Below, in pieces: positions 23,882-31,829 of a DNA stretch of 64,000 nt. The translations under genes were made by a program, and so were the position numbers. Within the stretch, counting starts at the first letter, position 1. Each line of letters starts with the position of its first letter. Origin of the DNA: Paenibacillus albidus (lineage in GTDB: Bacteria > Bacillota > Bacilli > Paenibacillales > Paenibacillaceae); the NCBI RefSeq assembly GCF_014644435.1, contig NZ_BMKR01000024.1:42247-106246 (forward strand), given 5' to 3'. Under the pieces are notes generated by a model. It was not told where the DNA came from. It saw nothing but the letters and a program-made list of their open reading frames with translations, and ran no database searches.

Positions 23882-24610
23882 TCAGTGGCTTAACACCCGG
23901 CTAAGAAAGAGCTGCGTCCGTTCTTCACGTGGACTGGCGAAGAATTGCTCCGGCATCCCTTCCTCCACAATCTGCCCCTGATCCATAAAAATCACCCGGT
24001 CCGCCACTTCACGCGCGAAACCCATCTCATGGGTCACCACTACCATGGTCATGCCCTCGCGGGCCAGGTTACGCATCACATCCAGCACCTCCCCAACCAT
24101 TTCCGGGTCCAGCGCCGAGGTCGGCTCGTCAAACAGCATAATTTTAGGTTTCATGGCCAGCCCCCTGGCAATGGCTACCCGTTGCTGCTGTCCGCCGGAC
24201 AACTGGGAAGGATAGGCTTGCGCCTTGTCGGCAATCCCTACCTTTTCCAGATAATACATCGCGGTCTTCTCCGCTTCCTCCTTGGACAAACGAAGCACCT
24301 TGATGGGCGCCAGAGTGATGTTGTCGATCACTTTTTTATGGGGATACAGATTAAAGTGCTGGAACACCATCCCAATTTCTTTGCGCAGCTTATTGATATC
24401 GGTCTTGCGATCATTTACCGTAATATTGTCCACTGTCAATCCGCCGCTCGTAATGGTCTCCAGCCGGTTGATACAGCGCAGCATGGTACTTTTCCCCGAG
24501 CCGGAAGGGCCCACGACCACCACCACTTCCCCTTCTTGCACATGTAGATTAATACTCTTCAGCACATGGAAATGTCCGTAATGTTTGTCTACCTGATGAA
24601 AGTCGATCAA
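23882..24610 (-). CDS. glnQ: Amino-acid ABC transporter ATPase (GlnQ type)
   Basis: The ATPase has 242 residues from a TTG start at 24610 (MIDFHQVDKHYGHF), chosen because GGAGG stands seven bases upstream; an in-frame TTG 21 bases earlier has no such site. It has Walker A GPSGSGKST, Q-loop FQHFNLYPHK, signature LSGGQQQR, Walker B IMLFDEPTSALDP and H-loop VTHEMGFA. The QHFNLYPH segment is typical of polar amino-acid importers. It heads the operon and energises the GlnM/GlnP pore. The 5' region contains a possible TnrA-like site at 24812-24828 with one mismatch, which would fit nitrogen control, and no strong sigma-A promoter was certain. Confidence 0.9.
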   Translation of the reverse strand: MIDFHQVDKHYGHFHVLKSINLHVQEGEVVVVVGPSGSGKSTMLRCINRLETITSGGLTVDNITVNDRKTDINKLRKEIGMVFQHFNLYPHKKVIDNITLAPIKVLRLSKEEAEKTAMYYLEKVGIADKAQAYPSQLSGGQQQRVAIARGLAMKPKIMLFDEPTSALDPEMVGEVLDVMRNLAREGMTMVVVTHEMGFAREVADRVIFMDQGQIVEEGMPEQFFASPREERTQLFLSRVLSH

Positions 24611-24811
24611 CGCCAGGCCTCCTCTGCTCAAAGTTAGGCAACAATCTCATCCAACTGTCAGCTTTAATAACATTTCCGGCTCACCCTGCTACAACGGCTA
24701 CGAAATCCTACTTTATCCTACGCTAACTTTTATTTTGTCATGTCATTTTCTTTTCTAAAAGTCAGATACATATTTTCTTTTCCGGATGATTTAGGTTGTT
24801 TATCGGTTGTT

Positions 24812-24828
24812 CGTCAGGTTTTGTGACA
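24812..24828 (-). promoter_or_regulatory. Possible TnrA/GlnR-like site upstream of glnQHMP
   Basis: On the minus strand TGTCACAAAACCTGACG matches the TGTNA-N7-TNACA pattern with one mismatch (G for the last A), about 200 bases upstream of glnQ. Single degenerate sites are common by chance. Confidence 0.3.
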
Positions 24829-24847
24829 TTGAATATCTTGAAAAACA

Positions 24848-24889
24848 CACAAATAAAGCAGAGCCGGTGTGTTAACCCGACGCTGCTTT
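24848..24889 (-). terminator. Terminator of the small-peptide operon
   Basis: On the minus strand AAAGCAGCGTCGG and CCGGCTCTGCTTT form a stem with two mismatches around a GTTAACACA loop, followed by ATTTGTGTG. It lies 20 bases after the stop of the 45-aa peptide gene. Confidence 0.65.
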
Positions 24890-24908
24890 GAATGCACATG
24901 ATAAATTT

Positions 24909-25046
24909 CTAAATACTTCCAATACACTTGAGAGGAATGGCCATACCGCTGAGTGTGGTTAACAAAATAACAGCTACCATGATGAGTTGCTGTTTCACAT
25001 TGATGTAACTGTATAACCGAACAAATAAAATTTTCATATCTTTCAT
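24909..25046 (-). CDS. 45-residue hydrophobic peptide, possible exported signal or toxin
   Basis: This short gene encodes MKDMKILFVRLYSYINVKQQ followed by a strongly hydrophobic stretch LIMVAVILLTTLSGMAI and a tail PLKCIGSI. The ATG at 25046 has GGAGG ten bases upstream. The stop is followed by a hairpin terminator, so the gene is well delimited. It lies 18 bases after the 94-residue gene, in the same operon. The basic N-terminus plus hydrophobic core suggests an export signal or a single membrane span; the C-terminal tail with one Cys could be a processed peptide. It is not a recognisable AgrD (no acidic C-terminal recognition tail, no agrB nearby) nor a Phr (no Rap). Function is unknown. 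Confidence 0.65.
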   Translation of the reverse strand: MKDMKILFVRLYSYINVKQQLIMVAVILLTTLSGMAIPLKCIGSI

Positions 25047-25064
25047 AAAGGCCCTACCTCCAGG

Positions 25065-25349
25065 CTACATTATAAAAGGAACCTTATTGTACTCCAACCA
25101 TAATAAGGTTACTTGGTCCCCTGAAATGCAAACCTTGGCTTTTTTCGTTTTTTCGCCGTACATAACATAGCAGGCATCGCAACCGTCCTGTTGATCTAAT
25201 TTCATTTTGCGCGGGTGGAGCAGCAGTTGACGGAGATGCTCCATAGTAAATCCCGCTTGTCGAAAGACGTGTACGGCACGGTCGGCCATTTGAAGCTCCT
25301 GTTGATTAAGCGCCTCCTCCACTCTGTTCAGAAATATGATTTTGTCCAT
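25065..25349 (-). CDS. 94-residue unknown protein upstream of the small peptide
   Basis: The first 55 residues are helical and amphipathic (FLNRVEEALNQQELQMADRAVHVFRQAGFTMEHLRQLLLHP). The C-terminal 40 form probable strands with three Cys (C57, C60 in GCDACY, C74 in KVCISGDQ) and end VTLLWLEYNKVPFIM. The Cys pair could bind a metal or be redox-active, but three Cys do not make a standard zinc site. The start follows AAAGGAGTGG. A promoter at 25532-25560 and a leader of about 175 bases precede it. It is the partner of the 45-residue peptide gene in a two-gene operon. I do not recognise the family. Confidence 0.7.
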   Translation of the reverse strand: MDKIIFLNRVEEALNQQELQMADRAVHVFRQAGFTMEHLRQLLLHPRKMKLDQQDGCDACYVMYGEKTKKAKVCISGDQVTLLWLEYNKVPFIM

Positions 25350-25401
25350 ATCTTTCCACTCCTTTATGCTGTTTTTTCAAAGAGGACATCAGTATATTTT
25401 C

Positions 25402-25533
25402 ACTTTCCATGCGGCAGGACAGCCAGCCAACAATCGAAAACAATACCGGATTGCAATCGCGTAGATAAGTCCATAAGTATGCTGTATGACTCTCCCCTCT
25501 TAAAATAAGTAGTTCTAGCTCTGCATGGAAAGT
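25402..25533 (-). ncRNA. Candidate structured 5' leader closed by complementary ends
   Basis: The predicted transcript of the 94-aa/45-aa operon starts near 25525. Its first bases are complementary to a segment 110 bases further on: ACTTTCCATGC at 25523-25533 and GCATGGAAAGT at 25402-25412 as read on the minus strand. This 11-bp pairing would close a loop containing smaller palindromes such as GATTGCAATC. I recognise no riboswitch family. The repeat could alternatively be a pair of DNA operator half-sites. Confidence 0.4.
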
Positions 25534-25560
25534 TATAATCTTATTTATACTTTATTCCAA
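25532..25560 (-). promoter_or_regulatory. Promoter of the 94-aa/45-aa operon
   Basis: On the minus strand TTGGAA, 17 bases, then TATAAC make a good vegetative promoter, about 185 bases before the start codon. One arm of the 11-bp inverted repeat touches the -10. Confidence 0.65.
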
Positions 25561-25653
25561 TTTTCTATATTCAAGATATACTAGTATTATAATTAATCAC
25601 ATGAAAATCGTCACATTTAATGGAATAAAATAGAATTAACAGACATTTAAATC

Positions 25654-25695
25654 AAAAAAAATGCCCGTAGCCCCATCAGGGCCACATGGCATTTT
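25654..25695 (-). terminator. Terminator of the pit operon
   Basis: AAAATGCC / GGCATTTT arms with further GC pairs inside (GGCCC, GGGGC) are followed on the minus strand by a run of eight T. It lies 17 bases after the pit stop codon. Confidence 0.85.
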
Positions 25696-25711
25696 CACAA
25701 TTCGTTTATGT

Positions 25712-26701
25712 TTAGAAAAACAGTTTGAAAATGATACCCGCCAGCACTGCGCTGATCGGAATGGTGATGAACCAGGTCACTACGATACGTCCGGCCACAC
25801 CCCACTTGACAGCGGAGAAACGTTTGGCCGAGCCTACACCCAGAATTGCGGAGGTGATGGCATGTGTTGTACTAACCGGCAAATGCAATAGTGTTGCTGA
25901 GAAAATAACGGTAGCCGCCGAGATATCCGCCGCGAAGCCGTTGATGGGCTCGATTTTGAAAATCTTGGTGCCCATGGTCTTGATGATCTTCCAGCCGCCG
26001 ATCGATGTTCCGAGTGCCATCGCTGTCGCTGCAGCAATCTTAACCCACAGCGGAACCTCCATGGTGTCCAGACGGCCTGAGGTTACCAGGGCAAAGGTGA
26101 TAATCCCCATCGCTTTCTGGGCATCATTGGTACCATGGGTAAACGATTGAAGGGCAGCCGTTATGATCTGCATCGTCCGGAAGCCTTTATTCACTGTATG
26201 CGGACTGCGCTTGGCAAAAATCCACTTCAAAATCATCATAACAATGTAACCTATAACAAAAGCAATGAGCGGCGAGAACACAAGCCCCTCAACAATTTCG
26301 ATAAAGCCGCTCCATTTGATATGTTCCGAGCCGGCCCCGATATATACAGCCCCTGCCAAAGCCCCGATCAGGGCATGCGATGAGGAGGAGGGAATCCCAA
26401 GCCACCAGGTCACCAGATTCCAGATAATTGCGGCAATCAGCGTAGCGATAACGACGTCAATTCCGTTCTCCAGCTTCGTTGGGTCGGTAATGCTCCCGCC
26501 AATCTTTTTGGCAACACCGGTAAACATCAGAGCACCTACAAAATTCATCACAGCCGCCAAGATAATGGCTGTACGCGGCTTCAGTGCCCGCGTGGAGACA
26601 GAGGTAGCGATTGCGTTGGCTGTGTCATGAAAGCCATTGATAAAGTCAAACGCAAGCGCAAGAAAAACAACGATGCCTAGCACCAATAATGATGTTTCCA
26701 T
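25712..26701 (-). CDS. pit: PiT-family inorganic phosphate transporter
   Basis: This 329-residue low-affinity phosphate:cation symporter has ten or so membrane spans. The N-terminal GFHDTANAIATSVSTRAL and the internal GTNDAQKAMGIITFAL are the duplicated PiT signature (GxNDxxN-like). Central segments LGIPSSSSHALIGALAGA and LHLPVSTTHAITSAILG are the matching second-half repeats. It is the downstream gene of a two-gene operon with a DUF47 protein, 13 bases apart, the standard bacterial PiT arrangement. It would import metal-phosphate complexes. No Pho box was identified with confidence. The start has a modest ribosome-binding site (AGGGGCC). Confidence 0.93.
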   Translation of the reverse strand: METSLLVLGIVVFLALAFDFINGFHDTANAIATSVSTRALKPRTAIILAAVMNFVGALMFTGVAKKIGGSITDPTKLENGIDVVIATLIAAIIWNLVTWWLGIPSSSSHALIGALAGAVYIGAGSEHIKWSGFIEIVEGLVFSPLIAFVIGYIVMMILKWIFAKRSPHTVNKGFRTMQIITAALQSFTHGTNDAQKAMGIITFALVTSGRLDTMEVPLWVKIAAATAMALGTSIGGWKIIKTMGTKIFKIEPINGFAADISAATVIFSATLLHLPVSTTHAITSAILGVGSAKRFSAVKWGVAGRIVVTWFITIPISAVLAGIIFKLFF

Positions 26702-26714
26702 ATCTACAGGCCCC

Positions 26715-27332
26715 TTAAGAGTTACGCATGATGATCGATTCCAGCATGTTGGCTACGTCTTCGCATTTATCCGTAGTCGTCTCCAAACGCTCGTACAGCT
26801 CTTTGCGCTTAATCAGCTCAATAGGGTCCTTCACAGTTTCAAACAAGGCTTTTGTACATATAAGAAGCACTTCATCAGCCTGATTCTCAAGATCGTTGAG
26901 GCGGATGGTGTATTCGCGAATAGCCAGCAGCTTCTTCTGGGAGAGCAAGTGAACCGCTTTTTGGATCTCATAGGCACTCTGGCGAAGAATCTCGGCAAAT
27001 TGGACAATATATTCATCCGTATCGAGCAAGTTATACATATAGAAACGAGAAGCAGACGCCTCCAGGCCGTCCATGACATCATCCATGCTTGTAATCAGAT
27101 CCATAATGTCGTCGCGTTCAAGTGGTGTGATGAACGTCTTGTTCAATTCCTTGATAACGGTGTGCGTGTAAGTATCACATTGGGATTCGTATTTCTTCAT
27201 CTCCGCAGCGAATTCATCCACTTTATTCTGGAGATCGGTAATATTCTGAGCGAAGTAATCCGCAGCTTGGACAATGGTATCCGCCATATTTTCCAACGTC
27301 TCAAAGAATATATCCTTTTTTCTCAACCTCAT
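26715..27332 (-). CDS. DUF47 (PhoU-like) Pit accessory protein
   Basis: The 205-residue all-helical protein is of the DUF47/PhoU-like family. The N-terminal MRLRKKDIFFETLENMADTIVQAA and later EKRDDIMDLITSMDDVMDGLEASA-like helices carry acidic pairs that bind metal in related structures. DUF47 genes are almost always next to pit genes and are thought to control or assist the transporter at the inner face of the membrane. Here the gene is first in the operon and has AAGGGG before the start. No membrane segment is present. Its exact role is inferred from the family. A TIGR00153-type call would fit the length. Confidence 0.88.
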   Translation of the reverse strand: MRLRKKDIFFETLENMADTIVQAADYFAQNITDLQNKVDEFAAEMKKYESQCDTYTHTVIKELNKTFITPLERDDIMDLITSMDDVMDGLEASASRFYMYNLLDTDEYIVQFAEILRQSAYEIQKAVHLLSQKKLLAIREYTIRLNDLENQADEVLLICTKALFETVKDPIELIKRKELYERLETTTDKCEDVANMLESIIMRNS

Positions 27333-27600
27333 CCTTGTAAACCCCTTTACATAAAATTACCGTGACAACGCGAGGTCATCCAAATGTAAAAAGCATGAAA
27401 ATGAATGACAACCCTTGTTATCTTATCACAACAGTAGAAGGGATAGAAGTAAAAAAGGCGAACTTTTTTACACTCGTTTGATAAATATCGACAATAAAGA
27501 AAACAAACCTCAATACCCGGAAGGAATGGGATTAACTGGTTTACTCATTTTTTGTACATTCCAGCCGGGTAATCCTTACTTTGCACCCGCAGATGACTTC

Positions 27601-28701
27601 CTATTCGCCTGGCTCCTGGTTAGATTCGGCATACTGGATGTGGCTGCTGAACGAAGGCGCATTCGGAACGATCAGGATATGCGTGACCCCCGTTGCCATC
27701 AGTGCCTCTTTTCCATCTTTCACGAACCGGATAATGTCGTCTTGCTTGCGCGACCATCTGCCCTTCGTGACTTGCCCGTGCTGGAACAGCAGCGCTTCAC
27801 CGCCCAGCTCCACATCCACTTGAAGTCTGCCCACATCATCAAGCACCTTGTGATCGGCTCCCATTACCATAACATTCGCGGCTTCCACCGGATTATTGTT
27901 ATTCAGATCCAAATGCGGCTTGCCATTTACCCAACGCACAAACGTTTTCCGTTCGGCATTATATTTATAATCCACCGTGTAACTCTTGAGCAGGAAATTC
28001 ACTGTGAATTCGGGTGCGGCCTCCCCGCCTAGCGGGAGCTCTGCCGGACTGAAGAGATAACCCGGAACCTTCGTATCCTCTGCGAATCCAAGCCATGCCG
28101 CGCCTTCACGCAGCATGGCAGCGTTGCTGTACAGGTTATGCGGAGCCTTGCGTTCCTTGTCACGCCAGAAATAGGCGCCGGCCCGGCCGATCTCGTCAAG
28201 ATCCTCCTTGTTCTGCTTCTGCAGAATCGCATAGGCATCCGGACTGCCTCCTGCGTGAACCGTTACTCCACCATAGCTCTCCCCGATATCGATCAGGTAG
28301 GGGCGTATGCTGCGGATCGGTCCGATTTTGACGACCCCGGTATGGCTCTGGAAGATTCCAATCAGCCGTGTAATGCCTCCTTCGGCAAGTACTTCATACA
28401 CAACATCCGCTTCGCTGATTCCGGACTGCGGCCGGGCAGCTGGTGCATTATTAATCATCACGGACAATGGCCGGAGCAGTGCGCCTTCGGTTACCGGAAG
28501 ACCCGTTAATGGCGACAGCAGTTCTGCGGCGGGCTCCGCTGTAGGAGAGGGCGACGGGGACAGGGTGGGCTGCGGAGACAGAGTTGGCTCTATCGAAGGG
28601 GCAGGTTCAAGGTTCGCGCTTGGCGCACTGCAGGCGGATAACAGCAATGAACTCAAAAGTATAGCGGATATTAGCTGCAAAGAAGAGCGGTTTACCTTCA
28701 T
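27601..28701 (-). CDS. DUF3048 lipoprotein (YerB-like)
   Basis: The 366-residue secreted lipoprotein has a lipobox LLLSACS (Cys about 24) and a Pro/Ser/Thr-rich linker of about 35 residues (SIEPTLSPQPTLSPSPSPT). Two domains follow: the first with PLSVMINNAPAARPQSGISEADVVYEVLAEGGITRLIGIF and the second with VKIGPIRSIRPYLIDIG and the C-terminal WSRKQDDIIRFVKDGKEA. This is the DUF3048 family typified by Bacillus YerB, of unknown function on the outer face of the membrane. The ATG at 28701 follows AGGAGGAAACC; a 52-codon extension to 28857 lacks a site. It is probably a single-gene unit. Confidence 0.88.
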   Translation of the reverse strand: MKVNRSSLQLISAILLSSLLLSACSAPSANLEPAPSIEPTLSPQPTLSPSPSPTAEPAAELLSPLTGLPVTEGALLRPLSVMINNAPAARPQSGISEADVVYEVLAEGGITRLIGIFQSHTGVVKIGPIRSIRPYLIDIGESYGGVTVHAGGSPDAYAILQKQNKEDLDEIGRAGAYFWRDKERKAPHNLYSNAAMLREGAAWLGFAEDTKVPGYLFSPAELPLGGEAAPEFTVNFLLKSYTVDYKYNAERKTFVRWVNGKPHLDLNNNNPVEAANVMVMGADHKVLDDVGRLQVDVELGGEALLFQHGQVTKGRWSRKQDDIIRFVKDGKEALMATGVTHILIVPNAPSFSSHIQYAESNQEPGE

Positions 28702-28802
28702 AAACAGTGGTTTCCTCCTAAAAATAATGCAGAGTAGTTCCTTCCATTTAATCATAGCCCGCCCTGTTTGTCCTTGATTTCCGCAGATTTCCCCACGATA
28801 TA

Positions 28803-28842
28803 TTAAAAAGGTTGTGACCGGAATCCGTCCGGCCACAACCTT
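28803..28842 (-). terminator. Terminator of the dioxygenase gene
   Basis: AAGGTTGTG-A-CCGG pairs with CCGG-C-CACAACCTT (one mismatch). On the minus strand the hairpin is followed by TTTTTAATA, 15 bases after the stop of the gene at 28858. Confidence 0.8.
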
Positions 28843-28857
28843 GTTCACATTATACAA

Positions 28858-29634
28858 TTAATCGAGCATCCAGCAATTCAGACTGAGCGTGCCGTATTGA
28901 TAGGCCTGAATCATTAAACCGGCCTGCCGTCCTTCATCCGCCGCGCCCATCGCATAGAACAGCGGAACGAAATGTTCTCTCGCATACGAGGGAACCGCTT
29001 CCCGGACATGCGGCGCCTTCTTCTCAAAGGCAAACAGTTCCGGCAGATCCCAAGTTTCAAGCCGCTTGGCAATCCAGGCATCGAATTCCTGGGCCCAGGC
29101 CTCCGGCTGGTCCTTCTCGCTCAAAAGGCGCAGGTTGTGAACCAGTCCCCCGCTCCCAATCAGCAGAATGCCCTCTTCCCGCAGCGGAGCCAGCATCTGT
29201 CCGATCTGATACTGCTCGTGCGGCGATCTCAGGGAATCGACGGATAACGCTACGACCGGGATATTGGCCTCCGGGAACATTTTTTGGAGAATGACCCAGA
29301 TGCCATGGTCCAGCCCGCGTCCCAGAACTGGCTGATGCGGCAGATTATGATCCTTGAAAAGCTCAGAGATCCTGCGGCTGAGCGCAGGGTCGCCCGGGGC
29401 CGGGTAGGTCAGCGAGTATATTTCTTCGGGAAAGCCGTAGAAATCGTGCTGCGTCTCATGCTGTTCGTCCACCGTAAGCAGTTGTTCCGGGCTGTCCCAA
29501 TGGGCCGAGAACACTACGATACCGCGTGGCACTTCAAGATCCTCACTAAGCCGCGCAAGGAAACGCGTATACTCGTTATCCTCCAGGGCAAGGAGTGGAG
29601 AACCATGCGCTATAAAGAATGCCGGTAATTTCAT
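28858..29634 (-). CDS. DODA-type extradiol ring-cleavage dioxygenase
   Basis: The 258-residue protein is of the class III extradiol/DODA family (LigB-like, YgiD-like). The N-terminal KLPAFFIAHGSPLLALEDNEY provides a metal His, with further conserved His in VVFSAHWDSP and RGLDHGIWVIL, and in IGSGGLVHNLR. These together form the Zn or Fe site. Homologues open catechol-like rings such as DOPA; the natural bacterial substrate is usually unknown. The start follows GGAGG with nine bases of spacing. It stands alone with its own terminator and no aromatic-degradation neighbours, so a catabolic role is unproven. Confidence 0.88.
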   Translation of the reverse strand: MKLPAFFIAHGSPLLALEDNEYTRFLARLSEDLEVPRGIVVFSAHWDSPEQLLTVDEQHETQHDFYGFPEEIYSLTYPAPGDPALSRRISELFKDHNLPHQPVLGRGLDHGIWVILQKMFPEANIPVVALSVDSLRSPHEQYQIGQMLAPLREEGILLIGSGGLVHNLRLLSEKDQPEAWAQEFDAWIAKRLETWDLPELFAFEKKAPHVREAVPSYAREHFVPLFYAMGAADEGRQAGLMIQAYQYGTLSLNCWMLD

Positions 29635-29766
29635 CGATGCCAACCTCCTATAACCCAGTATATGGTCTGCATCTTTATTTTACCGCTTCTTCTCATGGAT
29701 TGCGAGTGGAGGACTAGCCTGTTAGGGCGTATATTCAAACCCGAAACGAAGGATTGAATCTACCGC

Positions 29767-30597
29767 CTAGATCATCCAATTCTGCCACTCCTCCTGCAGA
29801 TGCTCCTGCTGGTTCATCCACTCCCTTGTCCGTTTGAGCAGCTGCACCTGAGCGGGTCCGGAAGAGAAGGTGTGATCGCCCTGAAAAATAATCTCTTTAT
29901 CGCAGCGCCCCTCGGGACGGGTCCAGAACAGCTTTTGATAAAGGAAAGCATAATCTACCGGAATCACATCGTCTGAGGTTCCGTGGATCACCAGTACATC
30001 TCCGCTGAATTTGCCAGCTTCCTGAAAGGGCTGGAAGGCTGCCAGGGAATTGAAATATACCGGTGTAAAGGCGTAACCCGCATGATCTGCCGAGCCGGTC
30101 TTGACCGCCTGGTCGTATGCCTCCCGGCCGACAATCTTGACGATATCATTAAACGGGTAGCCCACTGCGGACCACATAACCAGATTCTTGACACGGCGGT
30201 CACGGACAGCCGTCAATAGCGCGACTGCGCCCCCCAGACTGTGCCCGATCAGCGTAATCCGCTGCGGGTCCACATCAGTGGAGCCGATGCCGTAGTCCAG
30301 GACTGCCCGGGTCTGGGCGATCATCGACTCCATATCCTCGCTTCCGTAATTGCCGCTGCTTTCTCCGCAGCCGGCATAATCAAAGCGGATAACCATATAG
30401 CCATCCTCCGCCAGCTCCCGCGCAGCCTTGACAAAAAGCCGGTCCACGCCGATCCGGCTGCCCACGAAGCCGTGGCAGATCACCGCCAGGGGCACACGGT
30501 CTTTGCAGCGGCCGGAGTTCCCTTTTGCTTTAGATGGATAATGTATGCTTGCAGTCAGTTCCTCCCGGTTATGCCGGATGACAATCGCCCGTTCCAT
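29767..30597 (-). CDS. Alpha/beta-hydrolase (cinnamoyl-ester-hydrolase-like)
   Basis: The 276-residue serine hydrolase has no signal peptide. Landmarks are the oxyanion segment LAVICHGFVGSRIG, the strand FDYAGCGESSG, and the nucleophile elbow IGHSLGGAVALL at about residue 120. The acid is in VIHGTSDDVIPVDYAFL and the catalytic His in FQGDHTFSS. The HGFVGSR and FDYAGCGESSG motifs are close to cinnamoyl/feruloyl-ester and lysophospholipase-type hydrolases. The substrate cannot be set. The start is at 30597 after AGGAGGACAC. It is flanked by unrelated genes and appears monocistronic. Confidence 0.85.
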   Translation of the reverse strand: MERAIVIRHNREELTASIHYPSKAKGNSGRCKDRVPLAVICHGFVGSRIGVDRLFVKAARELAEDGYMVIRFDYAGCGESSGNYGSEDMESMIAQTRAVLDYGIGSTDVDPQRITLIGHSLGGAVALLTAVRDRRVKNLVMWSAVGYPFNDIVKIVGREAYDQAVKTGSADHAGYAFTPVYFNSLAAFQPFQEAGKFSGDVLVIHGTSDDVIPVDYAFLYQKLFWTRPEGRCDKEIIFQGDHTFSSGPAQVQLLKRTREWMNQQEHLQEEWQNWMI

Positions 30598-30682
30598 TCC
30601 TGTGTCCTCCTATTATTCCGATTAACTTACTGTGATTAATCCCATGTCTTTATTATACGGCTTCTATTTATACTGTCAACCT

Positions 30683-30722
30683 GAAAAGCCCCTTCTGCTC
30701 CTTTACGGAACAGAAAGGGCTT
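30683..30722 (-). terminator. Terminator after the 64-aa gene
   Basis: AAGCCCCTTCTG and CAGAAAGGGCTT form a stem with one mismatch, followed on the minus strand by TTTCAGG. It lies 13 bases after the stop at 30736. Confidence 0.65.
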
Positions 30723-30735
30723 CCCGCTGGTTCAT

Positions 30736-30930
30736 TTAATTGTAGCTGTCGTGAAACATATCATGAGTTTCCTGTCTGCCCTTCCAATCCTTAAGCCAGC
30801 CCTCAGGCGATTCCGCAGCGGATTCCCAGAGGCTGAAGCCATCGGAATTGCCCCAGTCTCCCACTTCCAGGGAAGTTTCAGGCTCGAAGCCATCGCCCAT
30901 GAATCTCTCCTGCTTGTGCTCATGTTCCAT
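30736..30930 (-). CDS. Small acidic hypothetical protein
   Basis: The 64-residue acidic protein is rich in Trp, Glu, Asp and Gly: MEHEHKQERFMGDGFEPETS, then VGDWGNSDGFSLWESAAESP, ending FHDSYN. The ATG at 30930 follows GGGAGCGGG; a 15-codon extension is less likely. A hairpin terminator right after the stop supports a real transcript. No domain is recognised. It sits divergently from the DUF1129 gene with about 190 bases between. The sequence looks intrinsically disordered, with Trp-containing short motifs that could bind a partner, but the function is unknown. Confidence 0.6.
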   Translation of the reverse strand: MEHEHKQERFMGDGFEPETSLEVGDWGNSDGFSLWESAAESPEGWLKDWKGRQETHDMFHDSYN

Positions 30931-31037
30931 AATGCCCGCTCCCTGCCTTTCCCTAACGTAATATTTCTGAATCAACTACCCTCTCAGTGTTCACCCTTTA
31001 TAACGGTTTATGCATCAATCCTGCAGGTGGCCCGTCC

Positions 31038-31085
31038 TTGCACTGAACCGCCGCACAAACGTATACTCTAGGTTAGAGACTAACC
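31038..31085 (+). promoter_or_regulatory. Promoter with start-site operator for the DUF1129 operon
   Basis: TTGCAC (31038-31043), 18 bases, then TATACT (31062-31067). A dyad GGTTAG-AGA-CTAACC (31071-31085) covers the expected transcription start, a classic repressor position, 32 bases before the coding start. Confidence 0.55.
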
Positions 31086-31116
31086 CGATTACACACTGGA
31101 GGTTTATGTTCCTGCT

Positions 31117-31779
31117 ATGAAAGTCAAAGATATGATTAGGGAAAACAATCGGCTACGTGAGCAGCTGACACCGTCCAACCGCTCTTATTTGGAAGATATG
31201 ATTCTGGCACTACGGGACAGTCCTGTAGACGCATTGAGGACAGAGGAGCTGCTCCTCGAGGCTGCGAAGCTTCTGCTGCAAGCCCAGGAGAAGGGCAAAA
31301 GTGCCCAGGAGATCTTCGGGGAGGACCCGGAAAGCTATTTCCAACAGATTATAAGCAGTGCTCCGGTACGTCCCCCCCGCAGCAAACTGAACTATTATTT
31401 AATGATTCCTTGGGCGGCGCTTACCTGTCTGTTCGGCATCCTGTCCATAGGCGGTCTGATTATGCTGTGGAGCAGCGGAACTGCCGGTATCTTCGGACAA
31501 ATCAGTCTCTTTACACTGATCGCTGTGGGGGCGGGTTCGGTTATTCTCGTCGAAATGTTAATGAAATGGCTGTCCTCCTTATCCGAAGACGACAAACCCT
31601 ATCCCAAACCATTCGATATTAAGCGGCTGGGGAGCTACATTGTGATCGCCATTATTGCCGTATTTGCCGGCAGGTACCTCGACACCTTGCTGCCGGTAAT
31701 CCCTATCTCCCCCTGGGTGAGCCTGGCTCTTTTTATAGTGGGGGTAGTGGGACTAAAGTTTATCTTTTTCAAAAAATAA
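31117..31779 (+). CDS. DUF1129 family membrane protein
   Basis: The 220-residue protein has a soluble helical N-terminus (about 1-90: MKVKDMIRENNRLREQLTPSNRSYLEDMILALR, then EELLLEAAKLLLQAQEKGKSAQEIFGEDPE) and four membrane spans in the rest. The pattern of a short HAAS-like helical domain followed by four spans is typical of DUF1129 proteins. These are often paired with PadR-type regulators; no PadR gene is present here. It precedes a secreted-protein gene by about 50 bases on the same strand. The start has a weak ribosome-binding site (GGAGG is 19 bases upstream). The function is unknown. Confidence 0.75.
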   Translation: MKVKDMIRENNRLREQLTPSNRSYLEDMILALRDSPVDALRTEELLLEAAKLLLQAQEKGKSAQEIFGEDPESYFQQIISSAPVRPPRSKLNYYLMIPWAALTCLFGILSIGGLIMLWSSGTAGIFGQISLFTLIAVGAGSVILVEMLMKWLSSLSEDDKPYPKPFDIKRLGSYIVIAIIAVFAGRYLDTLLPVIPISPWVSLALFIVGVVGLKFIFFKK

Positions 31780-31829
31780 TGGTCTTATTCATATCCATTC
31801 CATATCTTCGAAACAGGGGTGAATTTCAC

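Noticed and set aside
24909..25046. AgrD-type cyclic peptide (Cys five residues from the C-terminus)
   Set aside because: AgrD needs a charged C-terminal tail for AgrB cleavage and an agrB neighbour; neither is present.
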